Positions 41,581-50,813 of a stretch of DNA of 64,000 bases are shown piece by piece. The DNA lies in NCBI RefSeq assembly GCF_051857475.1, contig NZ_JBPZGZ010000003.1, positions 744,001 to 808,000 on the forward strand, read 5' to 3'. The first letter of the stretch is position 1, and every line of letters begins with the position of its first letter. Made by a program: the position numbers and the translations under genes. Under the pieces are notes generated by a model, which saw nothing but the letters and a program-made list of their open reading frames with translations, made no database searches and had not been told where the DNA came from. The stretch is from Pelomonas sp051857475. Its GTDB lineage: Bacteria > Pseudomonadota > Gammaproteobacteria > Burkholderiales > Burkholderiaceae_C.

Positions 41581-43402
41581 AACGTGATCCCCACGCTGAA
41601 GTGCAGCCGCCACTTGCCGGTCTCCTGCGCCCGAGCCACGTCCACGCGCAGCGGCCCCACCGGGCTGCGCCAGCGCACGCCGACGCCATAGCCGACGACG
41701 GGGCTGTATTCCCCCCAGCGCCGGGCAGCATTGCCGGCGTCGATGAATGCCGCGCCCCACAGGGCCGGGAAGCTCGGCATGATGGGGTGCGCGATCTCCA
41801 GGCTGCCGGTGGCCATCACGCGGCCGCCAACGGTCAGGCCGGCATCGTTCTGCGGGCCGAGGCTGCGATAGGCATAGCCGCGCACGGACTCGTCGCCGCC
41901 GGCCAGGAAGAGCAGTTTCTCGGGCACGCCGACCTGCTGCCTGGCGATGACCTGGGCGACCTCGGCGCGTGCCGACGCGAACCAGCCGCCGAAGGGCTTG
42001 TAGACGCCCAGCTTGAACTGCATGCGGCCGAAGGGCCCGCTGCTGTCGGTGCCGCCGCCCTTGGCATAGCCGAAGCCGACCAGGGCCAGGGCCTGATGGC
42101 CGTCGGTGGGCAGCAGGGTGCTGTCCAGGCGGCGGCGAATCCACTGCTGGTTGATGGACAGGGCCAGGTTGGTGTTGACCTGCTGGCCTTCGGTCTCGCG
42201 GGCGCGCAGCAACTCGACATAGCTGAGGCGTTCGTCACGCGTCGATTCGTAGAGGCGGCCCAGGCGGATGCCGAGGTTGGTGGCGATGGTGTCGCCGGTG
42301 CGGTCCTGCTCGAACTGCAGAGACGCGAGATTGCGGTGCAGGTCGGGCTGGGGATGCGAGCTGAGCTCGAACTCGGCGCCACTCAGCTCACGGCTGAGCT
42401 GCAGCTTGCTGCGCAGGCGCACCGGCAGGTCGAAGGGCCGGCGATGCAGATGCTCGACGCTGACGCTCTGGCCGGTGTTGCTGTGATAGCCGACGGCCGC
42501 CGTGGCCTGCTGCAGGGCCGACTCCGTCACGGTGACCTGCACCGGCGTCGTGCCATCGGCGTCGGGGGTCTCGGACAGCAATTGCACCCGCACCGCGTCG
42601 AAGAGCTGGGTCTTGGCCAAGCGCTCCTGGAATTCGGCCAGCTTCTGCTCGGTGTAGCCATCGCCCTTGTCGAAGCCGGTCAGACGCTCGATGGCGTCGC
42701 GGCTCTGGCGCTTCAGCCCCTCGATGCGCAAGGCGCCCAGCCTGGCGCGGTTGCCGCTGGCCAGCACGAGGTGCAAGTCGGCCGTCTGCGCTTCGGGGTC
42801 GACACGGGCGGCGGTCTCGCCCCAGCGCGCCAGCGGGTAGCCGCCGTTGCGGGCACGCAGCAGCACATCGCTCTTGGCCGAGGCCCATTGCTGCTGGGTG
42901 AAAGCGGCGCCCTTCTTCAGCGGCCAGGCGCTGCGCAGGCTTTCGCGCAGGGCCTTGGCCTCCTCGTCGGCCAGGCCTTCGGTGAATTCGATGTCGAGTT
43001 CGCCGACCCGCGTCAGCGGCCCCGGGGTGACCTTCAACAGCAGCCGCGTCTCGTCCGCCGGGTCGCGGTCCACATCGGCCTTGGCGCTGAAATAGCCTTC
43101 GGTCTCCAGCAGGCTTTCGGCCTGGGCCGGTGCGGCCGCGGCCAGGCGGGCCAGTTCGACCTTGCTCAGTGCAGCCTCGCTGGCGCGGTAGCGGGCGAGA
43201 TCGAGGTTCTGGGCCAGCAGGCTCTGCAGCGCGCCGGCATCACGGCTGTCGCCGTCGATGCGGATGTCCAGGCTGTAGACGGCCGGCGCGTCGGCCGGGA
43301 TGTCGGGCGCCGGGGGGGCGGGAGCCTGGGGCGGGGCCTGGGTCGCGCAGGCACTGAGCAGCACTGCAAAAAGCACTGCAAAAGGCAGTGCGACGAGACG
43401 CG

Positions 43403-43406
<4 letters not shown>
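41577..43406 (-). CDS. tamA: Translocation and assembly module subunit TamA (Omp85 family)
   Basis: The 609-residue outer-membrane protein starts at ATG 43406. The signal ends in a lipobox-like LLSAC at about residues 16-20, unusual for a barrel. Three POTRA domains follow (about residues 40-300: YSLDIRIDGDSRD, GELDIEFTEG, LGALRIEGLKRQSRDAIERL), then the 16-strand barrel with the Omp85 motif FLAGGDESVRGYAYRSLGP near residue 505 and LRVDVARAQ near the end. The ATG overlaps the stop of the VWA gene. Confidence 0.94.
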
Positions 43407-44593
<1,187 letters not shown>

Positions 44594-44614
44594 GGGCGCG
44601 GACTCGGGGACTGC

Positions 44615-44640
44615 AGGTCGAAAACGATTATGCAGTGCGA
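44615..44640 (-). repeat. 26-bp element, copy 1 (promoter of the VWA-tamAB unit)
   Basis: The same 26 bases, with one mismatch (C44619 for T47828), occur at 47824-47849 before the kinase gene. On the minus strand it contains CATAAT (44632-44627), a -10 box, giving a start near 44620 and a leader of about 27 bases to the VWA ATG. Confidence 0.75.
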
Positions 44641-44744
44641 GTCTTGCGCCAGCTTAGGGATGGCGCCATGCCCGTATCCGTTGGTTCTGCGGCGTTGCGG
44701 GCCGAGCGCCGGGCCGCTCCCTAGCCGGCCCGCCTTGGGCGATG

Positions 44745-44769
44745 TGCTTGCGGCTCAATGCCGCAAGCA
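44745..44769. terminator. Hairpin between the lipoprotein and VWA genes
   Basis: TGCTTGCGGC (44745-44754) pairs with GCCGCAAGCA (44760-44769) around TCAAT, without a T-run. A second small stem, GTCCCC/GGGGAC, follows at 44775-44789. Both lie downstream of the minus-strand lipoprotein gene only by reverse reading, so their role is unclear. Confidence 0.35.
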
Positions 44770-44837
44770 TCGCCGTCCCCTCGGGGGACCGACCAGACTC
44801 GCTCGCGTCCAGCGATGCGAGGGTGGGCGAGGGGCTT

Positions 44838-46079
44838 TCAGTTACAGGGCTCGACGCGGAACTCGACGCGCCTGTCCAGCGCGTCCACTGCGTTGTCGCT
44901 GCCGCTGCCCACCAGGTTCTCGCGCCAGCCCATGCCGCTGGCCTTGGTGCGCTGGCCCAGGCCCGACGACTCGGAGGCCAGGCGCTGCTGGATGAAGGTG
45001 GCGCGCTGCAGCGACAGCGTGTCGTTGGTCTGCTCCGAGCCGGTGTGGCTGGTGTGGCCGACGATGACCATGCAGACCCGGGCGCCGGCGCCCTCCTTGG
45101 CGATCTGGCGCAGCCACATCGGATAGGGGCCGCTGATCTTGGGGTCGGACCAGAACTCGGTGCTGCCGGGGTTGAAGAGGAACTTCACATCCAGCTTGTT
45201 GGCGCGCAGACCATAGGCCACGATCTGGCCGAAGGCCGACTCGGCCTCCGCGATGCGCCCGAGCTTGACGTTGTTGAGATAGATGCCGTTGAGGGTGCGC
45301 AGCTGCTCGCCGCCGGTCTGGCCGCGGGCCTCCTGGTACTTGGCCAGCGACTCCTGGTAGCGCTCGGAGTTGTAGAGGGAGCCGGCCTCGTTGATGACAC
45401 TGGCCACCGCGACGCGCTCCATGTAGACGGCATTGGCCGCGCTGCCCGGCGGCGTCGACGAGGTGCTGATATAGCCCTCGATGACCTTGTCCTTCACCAG
45501 CACCGGGCTGTCCTGGTAGATGGCCAGCGGCGTGTGGTTTAGGCCGTCATCGCGAGCCAGCGCCGAGGCCTGTGCCACCACCTGGCCCGTCTTGATCTCC
45601 ACCAGGGCCAGGTTGATGTTCAAGGGCCGCTTGACGGCGGTGCCGGGCTGGCGGGTCAGGGTGCCGGTCAGCAGGTACTGGACCTTGGCCAGGTTTTCGG
45701 TCTTGAAGGGCAGCAGGTCGAAGCCGCCTTCCTTGCGTGCCGCCAGGCGCTCGCCGATGCGGCGCTCCAGCAGCTGGGTGGTCTGGGTCTGCTGGCCGCT
45801 GGCCGCGTCGATCATGGGATCGACGACGACGTTCTTGCGAACGATCTTGGACTCCATCTTGGCCAGGAAGGCGGGCAGTTTCTGGGTCTGGGACACCAGG
45901 CCATCGGTGGCGATGACGACGGCCTCGCTGAAGGACCGCTCATTGGTGGACACCGTGGGCTGTGTCGGCCCCGTGGCGAGGCAGCCTGCGAGGACGGCCA
46001 TGCAACCGAGGGCGATCACGCGCCCCAGGTGCGCTGAAAAATTGATGCGATTCGTGTGGCCGGCGCTACTCATCGACAT
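44838..46079 (-). CDS. OmpA-type lipoprotein with LpoB/CsgG-like domain
   Basis: A 413-residue lipoprotein, lipobox VLAGC at about residue 33. Residues about 45-210 resemble the LpoB/CsgG/FlgO fold (LAKVQYLLTGTLTRQ, NLALVEIKTGQVVAQASAL). A TPR-like stretch follows (SERYQESLAKYQEARGQTGGEQLRTLNGIYLNNVKLG). The C-terminal OmpA domain (about 290-413) has VIVGHTSHTGSEQTNDTLSLQRA, but the peptidoglycan-binding Asp after GHT is Ser. It starts 10 bases inside the kinase gene, so the two form one unit. Confidence 0.85.
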   Translation of the reverse strand: MSMSSAGHTNRINFSAHLGRVIALGCMAVLAGCLATGPTQPTVSTNERSFSEAVVIATDGLVSQTQKLPAFLAKMESKIVRKNVVVDPMIDAASGQQTQTTQLLERRIGERLAARKEGGFDLLPFKTENLAKVQYLLTGTLTRQPGTAVKRPLNINLALVEIKTGQVVAQASALARDDGLNHTPLAIYQDSPVLVKDKVIEGYISTSSTPPGSAANAVYMERVAVASVINEAGSLYNSERYQESLAKYQEARGQTGGEQLRTLNGIYLNNVKLGRIAEAESAFGQIVAYGLRANKLDVKFLFNPGSTEFWSDPKISGPYPMWLRQIAKEGAGARVCMVIVGHTSHTGSEQTNDTLSLQRATFIQQRLASESSGLGQRTKASGMGWRENLVGSGSDNAVDALDRRVEFRVEPCN

Positions 46080-47740
46080 TCCTTCTTCAGGTAAGCGGCC
46101 TCACTCGCAGTTAGGGGTTCCAGTGACGCCTTTTGCAGAATATCACTGCATTTCGCACCTTTCGTGGCAACAGGCGCGGGGGCGGGCGCCGCAGGACGCG
46201 GCTTGGGCACAGCCGGTGCGGGCGCGGGTGTCGGCGCTGGCGCGGGTGCCGGCTCAGGGGCTGGCGCGGGTGCCGGGGGCGGCGGTGCTGCAGAGGCGGC
46301 CGTGTCTGGCGCCGAAGCCGCGGAAGCTGCCGGAACGGCGGGGCTGGACGCGATGGGTGCAGGCGGCGGTGCCAAAGCGGGGGTCAAGGCGGGTGCCGAT
46401 GCCGGCAAGGGCGCCGGCGGCAGCTCGGCGGGGGCCGGTGTGGAGAGCAGGCGATAGCCGCCCCAGGCCAGCACGCCCAGGCCGGCCGCGCCGGCCAGGC
46501 CCAGGATGAGGCCGCGGCGCGATGCCGGCGGCGTGACCACGGCAACGGGGGGCTGCGCGGGATCGGGCAACGGACGATGCGGCGGCGGTGCGGGCCGCAC
46601 CGGTGGGGGCGGCGGCACGGGAGCCAGCGCGGGCGCCGACGGTTGGGTGCGTGTCGGCTCGCGTGGTGCCGGCGACTTGCTGCCCGGTGCCGCCTGCGTC
46701 GGGTCGAAGTCCGGCATCAGCACCGTTTCGTCGCCTGACGGCAGGCCCAGAGCCTCCAGTTCGAGCAGATCGATGGTCTGCGTGTCGTGGGCAGTCAGCA
46801 GGGCGCGGAACTCGGCGATGGATTGCGGCCTGTCCTTGGGATGGATGGCCAGCGCGCGGTCGATGGCCGCGAGGAAGGCGTTGCCGCAGCGGCCGGCCGC
46901 CACGGTGGCGAGCGGGCGCAACTGGTCGTCGAGGAGGCGCTCGACGGAGGCCACCGTGCGGCGGCCGCTGATGGCGGCGTAGAGCACGCTGGCCAGCGCG
47001 AAGATGTCGGTCCAGGGGCCCTGCGTGACGCCCGGCATGTCGCCGTACTGCTCAATGGGCGCGAAGCCCGGCTTGAGCATGGCGGTCAGGGCGTGCGTGA
47101 GATCGCCGATGACGCGGCGTGCGGCGCCGAAGTCCAGCAGCAGCGGCCCGTGGTCGGTCAGCAGGATGTTGTCCGGCGCGATGTCGCGGTGGTAGCAGTG
47201 CTCGTTGTGCAGCACCTCCAGCGCATCCAGCAGCGGCATCAGCCAGGCACGCACCTCGTTCTCGGTCGCCGGCCTCCCGAGCTTGGCCAGCGCGTCCTTC
47301 AGCGTCTGCCCCTGGTAGTAGGGCATGGCCATGTAGGCCGTGCCGTTCTGCTCCCAGAACTGATGCACCTTGAGCAGGGCGGGGTGGTCGAAGCGGGCCA
47401 GCAGCTTGGCCTCGTTGACGAAGCTCCTCAACCCGATCTGGAAGGTCTCTTCGTGCTCCGCCGACTTGACCAGCACCGTCAGCGACCGGCCGGCACGCGC
47501 CGCCATCGACGAGGGCAGGTATTCCTTGATGGCGACCTGCCGCTCCAGCGCGACGTCGGTGGCGAGATAGACGATGCCGAAGCCGCCTTCACCCAGCACG
47601 CGGTCGATGCGGTAGTCGTGCAGGCGGGTGCCGGCCGGGATGGTGTGCCCGGGCGTCAGCTTGACGCCCATGGCGACGGTTGGCTCTTCCGGGTCTTCTG
47701 GCGCGGGGCGCCCGGAGGGGTCGGCTGGCGCTGCGCTCAT
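46070..47740 (-). CDS. Hanks-type Ser/Thr protein kinase with membrane anchor
   Basis: The 556-residue kinase starts at ATG 47740. The catalytic domain (about residues 40-310) has GEGGFGIVYLA, VAIKEYLP near 70, YHRDIAPDN near 183 and LLLDFGAAR near 202, all needed residues intact. A Pro-rich linker leads to one membrane span (RRGLILGLAGAAGLGVLAWGGYRLL in outline, near 415). A long Ala/Pro periplasmic tail ends in a small conserved part with one Cys (GAKCSDILQKASLEPLTASEAAYLKKEC). The kinase end is inside, the tail outside. It overlaps the OmpA-type lipoprotein gene. Confidence 0.92.
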   Translation of the reverse strand: MSAAPADPSGRPAPEDPEEPTVAMGVKLTPGHTIPAGTRLHDYRIDRVLGEGGFGIVYLATDVALERQVAIKEYLPSSMAARAGRSLTVLVKSAEHEETFQIGLRSFVNEAKLLARFDHPALLKVHQFWEQNGTAYMAMPYYQGQTLKDALAKLGRPATENEVRAWLMPLLDALEVLHNEHCYHRDIAPDNILLTDHGPLLLDFGAARRVIGDLTHALTAMLKPGFAPIEQYGDMPGVTQGPWTDIFALASVLYAAISGRRTVASVERLLDDQLRPLATVAAGRCGNAFLAAIDRALAIHPKDRPQSIAEFRALLTAHDTQTIDLLELEALGLPSGDETVLMPDFDPTQAAPGSKSPAPREPTRTQPSAPALAPVPPPPPVRPAPPPHRPLPDPAQPPVAVVTPPASRRGLILGLAGAAGLGVLAWGGYRLLSTPAPAELPPAPLPASAPALTPALAPPPAPIASSPAVPAASAASAPDTAASAAPPPPAPAPAPEPAPAPAPTPAPAPAVPKPRPAAPAPAPVATKGAKCSDILQKASLEPLTASEAAYLKKECR

Positions 47741-47823
47741 TGCCGCAGCGCCACCGGGGGCTGGGCGGCGCGCAACGTTTGCAAGGACGGGGTCGGCATG
47801 GGCGCTTGGCTAAGGGGGCGGCA

Positions 47824-47849
47824 AGGTTGAAAACGATTATGCAGTGCGA
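47824..47849 (-). repeat. 26-bp element, copy 2 (promoter of the kinase unit)
   Basis: Copy of the 44615-44640 element, one mismatch. On the minus strand it places CATAAT at 47841-47836, with a predicted start near 47829 and a leader of about 89 bases before the kinase ATG. The divergent EAL gene begins 66 bases on the other side. Confidence 0.75.
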
Positions 47850-47914
47850 TATTCCCGCGCCTTTGCAGGCTGCATGGCTAGTATGGGCCGCATGTCGCTC
47901 GCACAGGACCGCCC

Positions 47915-49204
47915 TTGAAAGCCATTGCACCGCCCGGCGCGGACGCCATGCTGCTGCGGCTCGTCGAGTCGCTGGAGATGGAAGACGGCCGCTGGCGGGC
48001 ACGGCAGGGAGACTGGCAGCTGGACAGCCATTTCCAGCCGGTGTTCAGCTTCCCGCACCGGCGCGCCGTGGGCTACGAGGCGCTTCTGCGCGTGTCCGAC
48101 CCGACCGGTCAGTCCGTCTCGCCGCTGAAATTCTTCGAGCAGCTGCGCAGCTTCGACCAGCAGTGGGCGGCCGACCGGCTGTGCCGGCTGCTGCATGTCC
48201 ACAACTTCGTCCATCAGGCCGGAGATGAGGGGTGGCTCTTCCTCAATATTCATCCCGCGGTCTTCGTGCATGGCGCCCAGCAGAGCCTGGCGCTGGAGTC
48301 GTCGGTGCGCACCATGCAGTCCCTGGGCCTGCCCATGCACCGCGTCGTGCTGGAGGTGACCGAGGACGTCATGGCCCAGGAGGCCGACTTCGAGCGTGCC
48401 GTCGCCAATGTGCGCGAGACCGGTTGCCTGCTGGCCCTGGACGACTTCGGCGCGGGTCATTCCAACTTCGACCGCATCTGGCATATCCACCCCGAGATCG
48501 TGAAGCTGGACCGCAGCCTGCTGCGCCGCGCCTGCGGCTCGCCACGCATCGCCCGCGTGCTGGCCCAGATGGTGTCGCTGCTGCACGAGTGCGGGTCGTT
48601 GGTGCTGCTGGAAGGCGTGGAGACGCGCGACGAGGCCATGCTGGCCTTGGATGTGGACGTCGACATGGTGCAGGGCTTCGTCTTTGGCCGGCCGGTGCCG
48701 GGCATGCTCGGGCCCGAGGGCGCGTCGGAAGAGATCGAGGCCATCTGGACGCTGCTGGACGAGCGCCATGCCGGCACGCGGCGCGCGCATGCCGGCCATG
48801 TGGCGCCTTATCGCGAGGCCCTCAAGCGTGCCCAGGCGCGGCTGCAGGCCCTGAGCCTGCCCGATGCCTGCGCCGAACTGCTGGCCCTGCCGGGTGTGCA
48901 GGTCTGCTTCCTGCTGGACGAGCAGGGCCGCCACCTGGCCGACCCTTTGCTGCCGCCCGGCGTGGCGCATGCGTCGCTGGACCCGCGCTTCGAGCCGCTC
49001 GGACGTGCCGGCGAGGCGCGCTGGGCGCGGCGGCCTTATTTCCGCCGCGCGCTGGACGAGCCGGGCGTCGTGCAGATGACGCGGCCATATCTCAGCCTGC
49101 ATGGCGCGCAGATGTGCGTGACGCTGTCGGTCGCCTCCCGCGGGCCCGGTGGCAGCCTGCAGGTGCTGTGCACGGACATCGACTGGCTCAGCGACCCGGG
49201 CTGA
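47915..49204 (+). CDS. EAL-domain c-di-GMP phosphodiesterase
   Basis: The 429-residue protein is read from TTG 47915 (AGGA upstream); ATG 47948 is the alternative, 11 codons later. The EAL domain (about residues 30-265) has YEALLR near 54, FLNIHP, EVTED, ALDDFGAGHSN near 173, IVKLDRSLL near 193 and LLEGVET, so every metal and catalytic residue is present and it is likely active. The C-terminal 160 residues look like a PAS/Cache-type sensor (CFLLDEQGRHLADPLLPPG). No membrane span. It is divergent from the kinase gene. Confidence 0.92.
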   Translation: MKAIAPPGADAMLLRLVESLEMEDGRWRARQGDWQLDSHFQPVFSFPHRRAVGYEALLRVSDPTGQSVSPLKFFEQLRSFDQQWAADRLCRLLHVHNFVHQAGDEGWLFLNIHPAVFVHGAQQSLALESSVRTMQSLGLPMHRVVLEVTEDVMAQEADFERAVANVRETGCLLALDDFGAGHSNFDRIWHIHPEIVKLDRSLLRRACGSPRIARVLAQMVSLLHECGSLVLLEGVETRDEAMLALDVDVDMVQGFVFGRPVPGMLGPEGASEEIEAIWTLLDERHAGTRRAHAGHVAPYREALKRAQARLQALSLPDACAELLALPGVQVCFLLDEQGRHLADPLLPPGVAHASLDPRFEPLGRAGEARWARRPYFRRALDEPGVVQMTRPYLSLHGAQMCVTLSVASRGPGGSLQVLCTDIDWLSDPG

Positions 49205-50813
49205 AGGTCTGGCGGAAGAAGCTGCCCGGCAGCCAGTGCGGCCGGCCGGATTCGTTCGCCACTTCCATCACCACTTCCGCCTGCAACTGGGCAAAGCGCT
49301 GCACGGCGCGCCAGTGGAAGGGCTGGCCGAGGTCGTCGCCGGGCTGGTGGTAGCGCTCGCGGCGGAACTCGCTCATCAGCGCGTTGCCGTCTTCCCTGGC
49401 ATCGAAGGACGCGCCACCCGGCCCCAGGATGATGGCCGGGATGCCCTGGCGCACGAAGCTGTACTGGTCGGAGCGCGTGAAGCGGCTCTGCTCGGGCATG
49501 GGGTCGGGCGAGGTCTGCAGCCCGAGACGGCGGGCCACGCGCGCAGCCGCGGCGCCCAGGGTCGAATGCTCGGCGCCCAGCGTGACCACGTCCCTGAAGT
49601 CGTGCAGCAGGATGGGCATGTCGATGTTGATGGCCGCCACCAGCGAGCCGGCCGGCACCGGTGGATGGCTGGCGAGGTAGGACGAGCCGAGCTCGCCCTT
49701 CTCCTCGGCCGTCAGCGCGGCGACGATGACGGAGCGCTGCGGCCGGGCCTGGACCAGCAGTCGCGCCGTCTCCAGCAACAGGGCCACGCCCACGGCGTTG
49801 TCCATGGCGCCGGGGTAGATCACATCGCCCTTGCGACCGAGATGGTCCAGATGAGCCGTCAACAGCAGGTGCTCATGCCTCAGCCGCGGGTGGCTGCCCT
49901 CGATGCGGCCGACGATGTTGTGGCTGCCTGCCTGGCCGTGGATGCTGTCTCGGACAAGGCGTGCGCTCAGGCCCAGATCGCCGCGCGGTATCGGTCGGCC
50001 GGCTTCGGCATCGGCCACCAGTTGGGTGTAGTCGGCGGTCAGGCTGGCCAGCAGCTGCGGCGCCTTCTGCAGGCTGAGGTTGGCACGGCCCAGCAGGCCC
50101 GGCACGTCACTGCCGGCGCGGCCCTCGGGCGTCAGCCATTCCATGTCCAGGCCGTCGACAAAGCGGCGGCCGTTGTGGAAGGGGGCGACGATCTCGCTAC
50201 GCGGCGTGGCCAGCCGGAAGACGGCGATGGCGCCGCGTTGCACGGCCAGCTCGGCCTTGGTGCGACCACTGCTGAAATGCGCGCCTTCCTCGGTCGGCAG
50301 CCGTGGCGGGCGGCCGGACAAGGTCACGACGATCTTGCCCTTGACGTCCAGACCGGCGTAGTCGTCCAGGCCGAACTTCGGCGCGGTGATGCCGTAGCCG
50401 ACAAAGACCAGCGGCGCGCTGAGTTCGGAGCGGGCCAGGTGGATGTCGGGGCCGGTCAGGAAGTCGTCCAGCCAGGCCAGGCTTTCGCAACTGTCACCGC
50501 GGCACAGCTCCAGCGTGGGTGGCTTGCCGAGGTCCAGGCGCGCCGTCTTCAGCGGCACCGCCTGGGCATAGCCGCCGGCCTCGCCCAGGGGTTGCAGGCC
50601 GAGCTGTGCGAACTGGGCCGCTACGTACTGGGCGGCCATGTCGAAGCCGCGGGTGCCGGCCTCGCGGCCTTCCAGCAGCGGGTCGGCCAGGAAGCGCAGA
50701 TGGGCCTGCAGGCGGCGCAGTTCGGCCTGGGGTGGCCGGCTGCGCGCGGCCGCGGGCAGGGCGGCCGCTGCCAGCACGGCGGCAGCGGCGTCCAGCAGGC
50801 CGCGCCGCTTCAT
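49188..50813 (-). CDS. Exported M28-family metallopeptidase
   Basis: The 541-residue protein from ATG 50813 has a signal peptide (MKRRGLLDAAAAVLAAAALPAAA). A PA-type insert lies near residues 140-260 (SAPLVFVGYGITAPKFGLDDYAGLDVKGKIVV). The M28 zinc site shows LTAHLDHLG near 320, GAMDNAVG near 335, ALTAEEKGELGS near 365 and NIDMPILLHD near 395. It probably acts as an aminopeptidase in the periplasm. It is the last gene of a five-gene unit, overlapping the S9 gene (ATGA). Its end overlaps the convergent EAL gene by 17 bases. Confidence 0.9.
   Translation of the reverse strand: MKRRGLLDAAAAVLAAAALPAAARSRPPQAELRRLQAHLRFLADPLLEGREAGTRGFDMAAQYVAAQFAQLGLQPLGEAGGYAQAVPLKTARLDLGKPPTLELCRGDSCESLAWLDDFLTGPDIHLARSELSAPLVFVGYGITAPKFGLDDYAGLDVKGKIVVTLSGRPPRLPTEEGAHFSSGRTKAELAVQRGAIAVFRLATPRSEIVAPFHNGRRFVDGLDMEWLTPEGRAGSDVPGLLGRANLSLQKAPQLLASLTADYTQLVADAEAGRPIPRGDLGLSARLVRDSIHGQAGSHNIVGRIEGSHPRLRHEHLLLTAHLDHLGRKGDVIYPGAMDNAVGVALLLETARLLVQARPQRSVIVAALTAEEKGELGSSYLASHPPVPAGSLVAAINIDMPILLHDFRDVVTLGAEHSTLGAAAARVARRLGLQTSPDPMPEQSRFTRSDQYSFVRQGIPAIILGPGGASFDAREDGNALMSEFRRERYHQPGDDLGQPFHWRAVQRFAQLQAEVVMEVANESGRPHWLPGSFFRQTFSPGR

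Noticed and set aside
46100..46460. Ala/Pro repeat region as a possible tandem repeat array
   Set aside because: It is simply the coding sequence of the periplasmic Ala/Pro-rich tail of the kinase; no regular unit is kept at DNA level.
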